Shown here piece by piece: positions 24,170-32,158 of a stretch of 34,248 nucleotides of DNA (position 1 is the first letter of the stretch; each line of letters begins with the position of its first letter). Under the pieces are notes generated by a model. It saw only the letters and a list, made by a program, of their open reading frames with translations, had not been told where the DNA came from and ran no database searches. The position numbers were made by a program, and so were the translations under genes. Source of the stretch: Novosphingobium sp. (GTDB taxonomy: Bacteria > Pseudomonadota > Alphaproteobacteria > Sphingomonadales > Sphingomonadaceae); contig JAGNTK010000014.1 of assembly GCA_017987575.1 (NCBI GenBank), forward strand, positions 1 to 34,248, in the 5' to 3' direction.

Positions 24170-26878
24170 ATGGACGCCAACTGGACCTCTGCCCTCGCCC
24201 GCGCCCGGGCGCATTCGCCCTACCTTTCGAGCGGGCTTGACCGGCTGCCTGCGCTTGAAGCACTGCTGATGACAGGACAGGGCGAGGCGGCGCTGGACTG
24301 GGCCAAAACAGTGGGAGCATCGGCGCCCGACACCGGCAGCGCACTGCGGCGGGAGAAGCTGGCGCTGGCAGTAGCATTGGGGATTGGCGATCTGGCCGGG
24401 GCCTTTGCCCTGACCAGGGTGGTCGAGGAACTGTCCGACTTTGCCGACCGCTCGCTTGATACCGCAATTGCCGCAGCCATTCACGCCCGCGTGCCCGACG
24501 CGCAGCCCGCCGGGTTCATCGCCTTGGCGCTGGGCAAGCACGGCGCGCGGGAACTCAACTACAGCTCGGACATTGATCCGATCTTGCTCTACGATCCAGC
24601 CACCCTGCCCCGGCGTGAGCGCGACGAGCCCGGCGAGGCGGCGCAGCGGGTGGCCCGCACGCTGATGCAGTTGATGAGCCACGTTGACCACGAGGGCTAT
24701 GTCTTTCGGGTCGATCTGCGGCTGCGTCCGGCCAGCGAAGTCAGCCCACTGGCGATCCCCTATGACGCGGCGCTGACCCATTACGAAAGCTCGGCGCTGG
24801 CATGGGAGCGTGCCGCGTTCATTCGCGCACGGGCCTGTTCAGGAGATGTTGCGGCTGGCGAGAGCTTTCTCGCCGCGATCCGGCCGTTCGTCTGGCGCCG
24901 CAGCCTTGATTTCGGGGCAATTGCCGAGATTGGCCGCCTGACCCAGCGAATCCGCGCCAACCACACCGGGCCCAAGGTTCCCGGCCCCGGCTTCAACCTG
25001 AAGCAAGGCCGCGGCGGGATTCGTGAGGTTGAGTTCTTTGCCCAGACCCACCAGTTGATCCACGGCGGCCGAAATCCGGCGCTGCGGCTGCGCGGCACCC
25101 GCGCCAGTCTGAATGCTCTGGCCGAGGCCGGATTGATCGATGGTGAAGATGCGCAGGTCCTGGGCACCAGCTATGACCGGCTGCGCACGCTCGAACACCG
25201 GCTGCAAATGGTCGCCGATCAGCAGACCCACTCACTGCCGGGCGATCCAGCGGCGCTCGACAATGTGGCGCGGCTGGAGGGGCTGGAAGGCAGCGCTGCC
25301 TTGGTGGCCGAACTGGAAGCCATCACCGAGGCAGTTGGCACCCGCTATGACCGCCTGCTGGCACAATATGCCGAGGAAGGCGTCAGCCTGCCCCGTGCGG
25401 GCGGAGGCGCAGCGCTGACCGAGACATTGGCTGGGCTGGGTTATGCCGATCCCGCCGCCTTCGCCACCCGGATCGAAAGCTGGCGATCGGGCAAGCTGCG
25501 CGCGCTACGCAGCGAAGCGGCGCGCGAGGCGTTCGATGCGATGCTGTTGCCGCTGCTGAGCGCCTTTGCCCAGGCGCCGGAGCCGGAACGCGCACTGCTG
25601 CGCTGGGAGCAATTGCTCGCCGGCCTGCCCAGCGCAGTCAATCTATTCCGGCTGCTGGAAGCGCGGCCTGCACTGGCGCAGCTGCTCGCCCGGATCCTGG
25701 GCCTTGCCCCGCCGTTGGCCGATGCGCTCGCGCGGCGGGCCGACCTGCTCGATCCGCTGATCGATGCCACGGCTTTCGACCTGCCCGGCTCTGTCGATGA
25801 GCTGATTGCCCAACTTTCGCGCGGCGAAGCTGATGACGATTACGAACGGCTGCTTGACCGGGTCCGGCGCCGGGTTGGCGAGTTGCGGTTCAAGCTGGGC
25901 GTACAACTGATTGAGGCGAGCCGTGACCCAATGGAGATCGCACAAGGCTTGTCGCGCGTCGCCGAAGCGGCGCTGGCAGTGCTCGCGCAGGCCGCGACGG
26001 CGGAGTTTGAACGCGTTCATGGCCGGGTTCCTGGCGGCGAGCTGCTGATCATGGGTTATGGTCGGCTTGGCGGTGGGGCGCTGACCCATGCCTCTGATCT
26101 TGACCTGGTGTTCCTGTTCACTGGCGAGCATTCTGCCGAAAGCGATGGCGCACGGCCTTTGGGAGCGACGCTTTATTTCAATCGACTGGCGCAACGGGTG
26201 ATCGCCGCGCTATCGGTTCCTACTGCAGAGGGCGCACTATACGAAGTCGATACCCGGCTGCGACCATCGGGCGCGCAAGGACCAATCGCGGTCAGTTTGG
26301 ATGCGTTCGCGCGTTATCAGCGCGAAAATGCCTGGGCCTGGGAACATATGGCCCTGACCCGGGCTAGGGTGCTGCACGGGCCTACCTCTGGTCGCAAAGC
26401 TCTGGAAGCGACTGTCCGCCGCGTGCTCGAATTGGAGCGCGACCCCGCCAAGCTGCACGCCGATGTGCTTGAGATGCGCAGCACCATGGCGCAGCACAAG
26501 CCCGCCAAGGGCCCGCTCGACATCAAGCTGGCGCGCGGCGGCTTGGTCGATATCGAATTTCTCGTGCATACGCTGCAATTGCGCGATCACTTGGCACTTG
26601 TCCCGTCAATCTCCACTGCAATTGCCCAATTGATCGAGTACGGAAAACTGAATCCGGCTATGGTCGATGCGCACGCACTACTGGCCCGGTTCTTGATCGC
26701 GGCCCGGCTGCTGGCACCTGACGCGCAGGAGCCACCTGCCGCGGCTCGCACAGTGCTCGCCGCCATCTGCCAATGCCAAGATTGGGATGCCCTGTTGATC
26801 CGGCTGGCCGAATCGCGCCAGATCGTGGCAGAGGCCTGGAAGGCCGTTTTCGGCGAAGAACTGGAGCCCACGCAATGA
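24170..26878 (+). CDS. glnE: bifunctional glutamine synthetase adenylyltransferase/adenylyl-removing enzyme
   Basis: A 902-residue GlnE, slightly shorter than the roughly 945 residues of enterobacterial GlnE. It adenylylates and deadenylylates glutamine synthetase under PII control, setting nitrogen assimilation. The N-terminal adenylyl-removase domain shows ELNYSSDIDPILLYD near residue 133, with the paired aspartates. The GlnD-type linker RGGIREVEFFAQTHQLIHGG follows, then the C-terminal adenylyltransferase domain with MGYGRLGGGALTHASDLDLVFLF near residue 630 and a second RGGLVDIEFLVHTLQL. Start ATG 24170 is at the expected position; a TTG at 24134 is possible. The stop overlaps the bcp ATG (ATGA). 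It is divergent from the M28 peptidase gene. Confidence 0.96.
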   Translation: MDANWTSALARARAHSPYLSSGLDRLPALEALLMTGQGEAALDWAKTVGASAPDTGSALRREKLALAVALGIGDLAGAFALTRVVEELSDFADRSLDTAIAAAIHARVPDAQPAGFIALALGKHGARELNYSSDIDPILLYDPATLPRRERDEPGEAAQRVARTLMQLMSHVDHEGYVFRVDLRLRPASEVSPLAIPYDAALTHYESSALAWERAAFIRARACSGDVAAGESFLAAIRPFVWRRSLDFGAIAEIGRLTQRIRANHTGPKVPGPGFNLKQGRGGIREVEFFAQTHQLIHGGRNPALRLRGTRASLNALAEAGLIDGEDAQVLGTSYDRLRTLEHRLQMVADQQTHSLPGDPAALDNVARLEGLEGSAALVAELEAITEAVGTRYDRLLAQYAEEGVSLPRAGGGAALTETLAGLGYADPAAFATRIESWRSGKLRALRSEAAREAFDAMLLPLLSAFAQAPEPERALLRWEQLLAGLPSAVNLFRLLEARPALAQLLARILGLAPPLADALARRADLLDPLIDATAFDLPGSVDELIAQLSRGEADDDYERLLDRVRRRVGELRFKLGVQLIEASRDPMEIAQGLSRVAEAALAVLAQAATAEFERVHGRVPGGELLIMGYGRLGGGALTHASDLDLVFLFTGEHSAESDGARPLGATLYFNRLAQRVIAALSVPTAEGALYEVDTRLRPSGAQGPIAVSLDAFARYQRENAWAWEHMALTRARVLHGPTSGRKALEATVRRVLELERDPAKLHADVLEMRSTMAQHKPAKGPLDIKLARGGLVDIEFLVHTLQLRDHLALVPSISTAIAQLIEYGKLNPAMVDAHALLARFLIAARLLAPDAQEPPAAARTVLAAICQCQDWDALLIRLAESRQIVAEAWKAVFGEELEPTQ

Positions 26879-27348
26879 GCAAAACCCCCGAAACCGGCGA
26901 TCTCTTGCCAGATCTGGCCCTGACCAGCCCTGATGGCAGCGCACTGTCATTGGCCGATTTCAAGGGGCAAAAGCTGGTCCTGTTCTTCTACCCCAAAGAC
27001 GATACCCCGGGTTGCACGACCGAGAACATCGACTTTTCCGCGCTCGCAGCAGACTTCGCCAAGGCGGGTACCGCACTGCTCGGGATCAGCAAGGACCCGC
27101 CCAAAAAGCACCTGAAATTCATCGCCAAACACAATCTGACGGCACCCTTGGCCAGCGATACCGAAGAAGGCGGGCTATCCGATGCGCTGGGCTTCTGGAC
27201 CGAGAAGTCGATGTACGGCCGCAGCTATATGGGCATGGTCCGTTCAACCGTGCTGGTTGGCACCGATGGCCGGATCGCGCAGGTCTGGAGCCCGGTCAAG
27301 GTCAAGGGCCATGCCGCCGATGTGCTGGAAGCTGCACGGGCGTTGTGA
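26875..27348 (+). CDS. bcp: thiol peroxidase of the Bcp/PrxQ group, single-cysteine form
   Basis: A 157-residue peroxiredoxin that reduces peroxides in the cytoplasm. The active-site block FFYPKDDTPGCTTENIDF contains the peroxidatic cysteine at residue 47, with the PxxxTxxC context and a distal arginine in MVRSTVLVG. This is the only cysteine in the protein, so it lacks the resolving cysteine of many Bcp enzymes and should need an external thiol. The ATG is inside the glnE stop (ATGA) and the stop overlaps the GTG start of the DUF455 gene (GTGA), making a three-gene coupled unit. Confidence 0.94.
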   Translation: MSKTPETGDLLPDLALTSPDGSALSLADFKGQKLVLFFYPKDDTPGCTTENIDFSALAADFAKAGTALLGISKDPPKKHLKFIAKHNLTAPLASDTEEGGLSDALGFWTEKSMYGRSYMGMVRSTVLVGTDGRIAQVWSPVKVKGHAADVLEAARAL

Positions 27349-28133
27349 TCTCGCTCGCAGGGGCGATCCGCGCCGCTCTGCTGACCAGCGATCCGCGCGA
27401 AAAAGTGATGCGAACCCGTGCTTTGGTGCGCGATTGGCGGCACGGTAGGCTGGCCTTCGTGTTTGACGCGGTGATGCCGGACGAGCCCGGCCGTCCGGCA
27501 CAGCCTGTCCTGCTCCCGCCGGGTCAGATGCCCAAACGCCGGAAAGGCGGATCAGAACGCGGGCGGCAAGCGCTTTGGCATAGCCTTGCCCATATCGAAT
27601 TCGTTGCGATTGACCTCGCGCTGGATATGGCCGGGCGGTTCGGCGCCGAAATGGGGCGCCAGTTCGTGTCAGACTTTTTGGCGGTTGCCGCTGACGAGGC
27701 AATGCATTTCGCGCTGATCGAGCGGCATTTGACCAGCATGGGCAGCCACTATGGTGCGCTGCCCGCCCATGCCGGTCTGTGGGAGGCTGCAGCCTTGACC
27801 GCGCACGATGTCGCCGCGCGGCTGGCAGTCGTGCCGCTGGTCCTGGAGGCACGCGGACTTGATGTGACCCCACCTACATTGGAACGGGTGCGGGCCAGCG
27901 GTGATGAACGCGGCGCAAAAATCCTGAGTCGCATACTTGACGACGAAATCGTTCATGTCCGGTTCGGTTCAAAGCATTTCATCGCACTTGCCCTGGCGCG
28001 CGGGGATTCGCCCGAATCCTATTGGAAAAGCTTGGTTGCGAGCCACTTTCACGGGTCCGTTAAGCCGCCGTTCAACGACTCGGCGCGTCTTCAAGCCGGT
28101 TTACCGCGCTCTTTCTATGCTGGGGTTGAATAG
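27345..28133 (+). CDS. DUF455 family ferritin-like protein
   Basis: A 262-residue protein starting at GTG 27345, whose last two bases are part of the bcp stop codon (GTGA). An in-frame extension upstream lies inside bcp and is rejected. DUF455 proteins have a ferritin-like four-helix fold. Visible here are ALWHSLAHIEFVAIDLALDM and AVAADEAMHFALIERHL, each with an E/H pair spaced for a di-iron site, then GDERGAKILSRILDDEIVHVRFG with another E-x-x-H. The enzyme activity is unknown. Linkage to a peroxiredoxin hints at oxygen or peroxide chemistry, by inference only. A structured RNA leader follows the stop codon. Confidence 0.92.
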   Translation: MISLAGAIRAALLTSDPREKVMRTRALVRDWRHGRLAFVFDAVMPDEPGRPAQPVLLPPGQMPKRRKGGSERGRQALWHSLAHIEFVAIDLALDMAGRFGAEMGRQFVSDFLAVAADEAMHFALIERHLTSMGSHYGALPAHAGLWEAAALTAHDVAARLAVVPLVLEARGLDVTPPTLERVRASGDERGAKILSRILDDEIVHVRFGSKHFIALALARGDSPESYWKSLVASHFHGSVKPPFNDSARLQAGLPRSFYAGVE

Positions 28134-28279
28134 GTAACGAACCCCCGGCTAGGCCCCTATTCGAGATGGCGGGGGGCTAACCACCACTCAACACATGAAA
28201 CCCGGATTGGTTCCCGATCCGGAAATCAGGGTTCGCAAACCCCGGAAAACGGGGTGTAAATTAAGGTAGTTTGAGTGGT
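28134..28279 (+). ncRNA. putative structured 5' leader controlling the M23 peptidase gene
   Basis: The 141 bp before the M23 gene, with its first codon, can fold into a multi-branch structure. A perfect 9-bp stem pairs 28183-28191 (ACCACTCAA) with 28271-28279 (TTGAGTGGT), and the GTG start codon 28275-28277 lies inside the 3' arm. Within the 79-nt loop are hairpins CCGGAT/ATCCGG (28202-28207 with 28217-28222) and ACCCCG/CGGGGT (28239-28244 with 28250-28255, loop GAAAA). A competing hairpin GGGTT/AACCC (28229-28233 with 28238-28242) shares bases with the last one. The ribosome-binding AAGG at 28263-28266 stays unpaired in the junction. A further C-run/G-run stem is possible at 28142-28177. No known riboswitch class is recognised. 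Confidence 0.5.
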
Positions 28280-29045
28280 CGCTGTTTCGTTATTCGCCAA
28301 GTTGAAAGGCATCGCCGGCATCTTTGCCGCCGCTGGCCTGACCTTGGCCAACCCAGCCTTTGCCAACAGCTCGGCCAATGCCGATGTCGCAGCCCCGCTG
28401 CGCGCTGCTCAGGCCGCTAAGGCCCCGCAGGGTGGTGATGATGAATTCCGCCGCCTGTTCAGTGGCTGGAAGCAGATGGACAGCGGACAGCTGGCAATCG
28501 CTCCGGTCGCTTCCCCGACTTCTGGCTTGGTGACCACGGCTTCGGTCGGCGGTGTCGCTGCCCCAACATTTGCCCCCACCAAGGTTTCGATCCCCTCGCG
28601 CAATCCGCTGGATGGCGCTTCGCTGACTTCGGGCTTTGGCATGCGCACCCACCCCGTGCTGGGCGGCCGCCGCGGTCATAAGGGTGTCGATCTGGCCATG
28701 CCGACCGGCACCCCGGTCTATGCCACCGCCGATGGCGTGATCAGCAAGGCTGACTGGTTCTCCAGCTATGGCCTGTACATTTCGATCGAACATGGCGGCA
28801 AGATTCAGACCCGCTTTGGCCACCTTTCACGGCTCAGCGTCGCTTCGGGCCAGTCGGTCAAGAAGGGTGATCTGATCGGTTACGTCGGTTCGACCGGCCG
28901 CTCGACCGGTCCGCATCTGCACTATGAAGTGCGGATCGCTGGCGTCGCTGTGAACCCGATCCCCTACATGCACGGCAGCAACCGGGCTCTGACCGCCCAG
29001 ACCGAAACCGCCATGGGCGGCGGTGACGAAGCCGACGGCGAATAA
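28275..29045 (+). CDS. M23 family metallopeptidase (peptidoglycan DD-/LD-endopeptidase type)
   Basis: A 256-residue exported protein. GTG 28275 is preceded by an in-frame stop (TGA 28272-28274), so translation cannot start earlier; AAGG is 8 nt upstream. A signal peptide ends near residue 30 (ANPAFA). A low-complexity linker follows, then a LytM/M23 domain with GFGMRTHP, zinc ligands His135 and Asp139 (HKGVDL), His183 (FGHLS) and the HxH pair His214/His216 (GPHLHYEV). All catalytic residues are present, so it should be active rather than an EnvC-like activator. It probably cuts peptidoglycan cross-links in the periplasm. It stands alone between a structured leader and a strong terminator. Confidence 0.94.
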   Translation: MVAVSLFAKLKGIAGIFAAAGLTLANPAFANSSANADVAAPLRAAQAAKAPQGGDDEFRRLFSGWKQMDSGQLAIAPVASPTSGLVTTASVGGVAAPTFAPTKVSIPSRNPLDGASLTSGFGMRTHPVLGGRRGHKGVDLAMPTGTPVYATADGVISKADWFSSYGLYISIEHGGKIQTRFGHLSRLSVASGQSVKKGDLIGYVGSTGRSTGPHLHYEVRIAGVAVNPIPYMHGSNRALTAQTETAMGGGDEADGE

Positions 29046-29111
29046 GACTTACCATCCGGATCCGGGCTGCAGACCTGGGCCGGGAGCAGCTTCTGGGAGG
29101 ATGCTGGGAAC

Positions 29112-29136
29112 AAGGCGGCTGCGAAGCCGCCTTTTT
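29112..29136 (+). terminator. intrinsic terminator of the M23 gene
   Basis: A 7-bp GC stem GGCGGCT/AGCCGCC (29114-29120 with 29125-29131) with loop GCGA, extended by two A-T pairs and followed by TTTTT. It is 68 bp after the M23 stop and is the clearest terminator in the window. Confidence 0.93.
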
Positions 29137-29192
29137 CTTTGCCCAACGGTTGTGGCGGCAGGCCGGATCGAGGCTATTCCAGAACTCTCTGC

Positions 29193-29220
29193 TTGCACCA
29201 TTTAATCGTCCGGTTAAAAC
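29193..29220 (+). promoter_or_regulatory. promoter and operator-like palindrome of the acyl-CoA synthetase/P450 operon
   Basis: TTGCAC (29193-29198) and TAAAAC (29215-29220) form a -35/-10 pair at 16-bp spacing. Between them lies the near palindrome TTTAATCG-TC-CGGTTAAA (29201-29218, 7 of 8 pairs matching). A dyad occupying the promoter spacer is typical for TetR-type repressor sites. No regulator gene is next to it. Confidence 0.5.
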
Positions 29221-29262
29221 CCTGTCCAAAGCGGCCACGACCGCCAAGGAGAGCGATTGACC

Positions 29263-30813
29263 ATGCATCCCTCAATTCACGCCAAGTCCCAGCCCGAGCG
29301 GGCCGCCATCATCATGGCTGGCAGCGGCGAGGTGATTACCTTTGCCGAGCTTGACGCTCGCTCCAATCAGGTCGCCCAGCTGCTTCGCGCACGCGGGATC
29401 AAGATCGGGGACACGGTCGCGCTGTGCATGGAAAACCACCCATGGTTCTTTTGCCTGACCTGGGGGTTCCAGCGCGCCGGGGTGCACTATGTCGGCATCT
29501 CCAGCCGCCTGACCCCGCCCGAAATCGCCTATATTCTGGAAGACAGCGGCGCCAAGCTGCTGTTCGGATCGGCTTACCTCGCCCCGACGCTGGACGAAGT
29601 AGCCAAGCTGGCCCCAGCAGTGCCGCAGCTGCGGCTCGATACGCCGGGGCCAATGTCGGCCGAAGACGCGCTGGCCGCGATGCCCGCCACGCCGATCGCC
29701 GATGAGCGCGCCGGGGTCGATATGCTCTACTCCAGCGGCACCACCGGGCGGCCCAAGGGGGTCAAGATCCCGCTGCCCGAAGATCCGGCCATCGATCAGG
29801 CGAACGCGCTGGTCGGGCTGACCATGATGGCTTTCGGGATCAAACCCGATTCGGTCTATCTGTCCCCCGCTCCGCTCTATCACGCCGCGCCGCTGCGCTG
29901 GTGTATGACCATCCAGAAGCTGGGCGGAACCGTGGTGGTGATGGAGAAGTTCGATCCCGAAATGGCGCTGGCCGCGATCGAGAAATACAAGGTCACCGAC
30001 AGCCAGTTCGTGCCAACGCATTTTGTGCGGATGCTCAAGCTGCCCGAGGAAGTGCGCCGGAAGTACGATGTCTCCAGCCTCAAATGCGCGATCCACGCCG
30101 CCGCACCGTGCCCGGTGCCGGTCAAGAAAGCGATGATCGAATGGTGGGGCCCGGTGCTCTACGAATATTACGCCGGGACCGAAGGCAACGGCTTCACCTT
30201 CGTGACCAGCGCCGAATGGCTCGAGCGCCCCGGCACGGTCGGCCGCGCCTTGACCGGGATTGTCCGGGTCTGCGACGAAAACGGTGATGAAGTGCCGCGC
30301 GGCACCGAAGGCCAGATCTTCTTCGAACCAACCGAAGGCATGGTCCCATTCGAGTATCACAACGATCCGGACAAGACCAAAGACGCCCGCAACAAACACG
30401 GTTGGACCAGCCTGGGCGACGTTGGTTACGAAGATGAGGACGGCTACGTCTTTCTGACCGACCGCAAGAGCTTCATGATCATTTCGGGTGGGGTCAATAT
30501 CTACCCGCAAGAGATCGAGAATCTGCTGGTGACCCACCCCAAGGTCGCCGACGCCGCGGTAATCGGCGCGCCCGATCCCGATTTCGGGGAGAAAGTGGTG
30601 GCGGTGGTCCAGCCGCTCGACATGGCTCAGGCCGGGCCAGAACTGGCCGACGAGTTGATCGCCTACCTCGCCCCGCAATTGAGCCGCGTGAAAATGCCGC
30701 GCCAGATCGATTTCCGCGCCGAATTGCCGCGTGAACTGACTGGCAAGCTCTACAAACGCCACCTGCGCGACGAATACAAGGCGGCCTACGAAGCCGCTCA
30801 GCAGAAAGCCTGA
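29263..30813 (+). CDS. AMP-forming acyl-CoA synthetase
   Basis: A 516-residue ANL-superfamily ligase that activates a carboxylic acid with ATP and joins it to CoA, in the cytoplasm. The phosphate-binding motif YSSGTTGRPKGVK is at about residue 155. YEYYAGTEGNGF is the A5 block, TSLGDVGYEDEDGYVFLTDRKSFMIISGGVNIYPQEIE covers A7/A8 and the hinge, and the C-terminal catalytic lysine sits in ELTGKLYKRHLR. The sequence resembles mycobacterial FadD4-like and sphingomonad long-chain or steroid-acid ligases. ATG 29263 is taken as the start (AAGGAG 11 nt upstream); TTG 29257, two codons earlier, has better spacing and cannot be excluded. It is followed after 4 bp by the P450 gene. The true substrate is unknown. 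Confidence 0.93.
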   Translation: MHPSIHAKSQPERAAIIMAGSGEVITFAELDARSNQVAQLLRARGIKIGDTVALCMENHPWFFCLTWGFQRAGVHYVGISSRLTPPEIAYILEDSGAKLLFGSAYLAPTLDEVAKLAPAVPQLRLDTPGPMSAEDALAAMPATPIADERAGVDMLYSSGTTGRPKGVKIPLPEDPAIDQANALVGLTMMAFGIKPDSVYLSPAPLYHAAPLRWCMTIQKLGGTVVVMEKFDPEMALAAIEKYKVTDSQFVPTHFVRMLKLPEEVRRKYDVSSLKCAIHAAAPCPVPVKKAMIEWWGPVLYEYYAGTEGNGFTFVTSAEWLERPGTVGRALTGIVRVCDENGDEVPRGTEGQIFFEPTEGMVPFEYHNDPDKTKDARNKHGWTSLGDVGYEDEDGYVFLTDRKSFMIISGGVNIYPQEIENLLVTHPKVADAAVIGAPDPDFGEKVVAVVQPLDMAQAGPELADELIAYLAPQLSRVKMPRQIDFRAELPRELTGKLYKRHLRDEYKAAYEAAQQKA

Positions 30814-30817
30814 GGCC

Positions 30818-32131
30818 ATGGCCGTCGCGACCGCCACCCCGCAGCAGGCCCTCGGCGTGCTTGATCCCAATAGCTATGCTGCATGGGATCCGCTGCTCGA
30901 TCTGTTCGACGAACTGCGCGAGGCCAGCCCGGTAACCTTGGTCGAGAGCCCGACCGGCGATCACGACCCGTTCTGGCTGGTCACCGGCTATGACGAAGTG
31001 ATGCGGATCAGCAAGGATAACGCCGGCTTCCTCAATGCCCCGCGCGCGACCGTGTTCACCAACAAGATGGGCGAAGCTTTCGCGCGGCAGATCACCGCGG
31101 CACAGGGCGATGAAAGCCCCAATCTGGTCAGCTCGCTGGTCGTGCTCGATGCCCCCAAACATCCCAAATTGCGGCGCCTGACGCAGGACTGGTTCATGCC
31201 CAAGAACCTGCGCAACATCGAAGCCGATATCCGCGCACTCGCCGCCAAGACCGCCGATCGGCTGGTCACGGCGGCCAAGGAAGGCGATGGGGCGGTCGAT
31301 TTCGTGCCCACGGTCTCCGCCCCCTATCCGCTCCACGTGGTGATGCAGATCCTGGGTGTGCCCGAGGAAGACGAGCCGCGGATGCTGTTCCTGACCCAGC
31401 AGATGTTTGGCGGGCAGGACGAAGACCTCAACAAGAGCGGCATGGCCGATCTGACGCCCGATCAGATTTTCCAGATCGTCCAAGGCGCGGTCGCCGATTT
31501 CGAGGCCTATTTCGAAGGGCTGACTGAAAAACGCCGGGCCAATCCGACCAGCGATGTGGCGACGATCCTGTCTACCGCGATGATCGATGGCGAGCCGATT
31601 TCGGCGCGCGACCGGGCCGGATACTACATCATCGTCGCCGCTGCCGGCCACGATACCACCAGCGCGAGCACGGCCGGTGCAATGCTCGCATTAGCCAAGG
31701 ATCCGGAGCAGTTTGCCCGGGTCAAGGCGGATCGCAGTTTGGTGCCGGGGATCGTCGAAGAGGCGATCCGCTGGACCACCCCCGTCCAGCACTTCATGCG
31801 CACCGCGGCGCAGGACTGCGAAGTGGGCGGCGTGGCGATCAAGGCCGGGGACTGGCTGATGCTGAACTATGTCGCCGCCAACCACGATCCCGCCCAGTTC
31901 CCCGATCCACGCCGGTTCGATGCCAGCCGCGAAGCCAACCGCCACGCCGCCTTTGGCGCAGGCGCGCACCAGTGCCTGGGGCTGCACCTGGCCCGGCTGG
32001 AAATGCGGTTGCTGTTTGAGGCGTTGCTCGACCGGATCGACACGGTTGAACTGGCGGGTGAGCCCAAACGCGCGAAAAGCACCTTTGTCGGCGGACTGAA
32101 GACACTACCGCTGCGGGTCACTGCGAGCTAG
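30818..32131 (+). CDS. cytochrome P450
   Basis: A 437-residue soluble bacterial P450. Conserved elements are the I-helix AAAGHDTTSAS near residue 275, the ExxR motif in EEAIRW near 314, and the heme loop AFGAGAHQCLGLHLARLE near 378-387 with the axial cysteine. Overall it looks like the CYP125/CYP142-type cluster that oxidises steroid side chains or terpenoids, but I cannot assign a CYP number. It lies 4 bp after the acyl-CoA synthetase, so hydroxylation of an aliphatic side chain and its activation to a CoA thioester may be linked steps. Ferredoxin and reductase partners are not encoded in the window. Confidence 0.95.
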   Translation: MAVATATPQQALGVLDPNSYAAWDPLLDLFDELREASPVTLVESPTGDHDPFWLVTGYDEVMRISKDNAGFLNAPRATVFTNKMGEAFARQITAAQGDESPNLVSSLVVLDAPKHPKLRRLTQDWFMPKNLRNIEADIRALAAKTADRLVTAAKEGDGAVDFVPTVSAPYPLHVVMQILGVPEEDEPRMLFLTQQMFGGQDEDLNKSGMADLTPDQIFQIVQGAVADFEAYFEGLTEKRRANPTSDVATILSTAMIDGEPISARDRAGYYIIVAAAGHDTTSASTAGAMLALAKDPEQFARVKADRSLVPGIVEEAIRWTTPVQHFMRTAAQDCEVGGVAIKAGDWLMLNYVAANHDPAQFPDPRRFDASREANRHAAFGAGAHQCLGLHLARLEMRLLFEALLDRIDTVELAGEPKRAKSTFVGGLKTLPLRVTAS

Positions 32132-32158
32132 GACAGCGCCGAAGGCGGTGCGACTACA

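Noticed and set aside
24045-24467. Upstream extension of the M28 gene by 141 codons
   Set aside because: It would overlap the glnE start and hide the obvious signal peptide that begins at 24044.
28142-28177. C-run/G-run stem at the beginning of the M23 leader as a terminator of the DUF455 gene
   Set aside because: Several alternative registers exist and no U-tract follows, so a terminator is not supported.
29272-31651. Long minus-strand frames opposite the acyl-CoA synthetase and P450 genes
   Set aside because: The plus-strand proteins carry all catalytic motifs; the opposite products are histidine/glycine-rich shadow translations.
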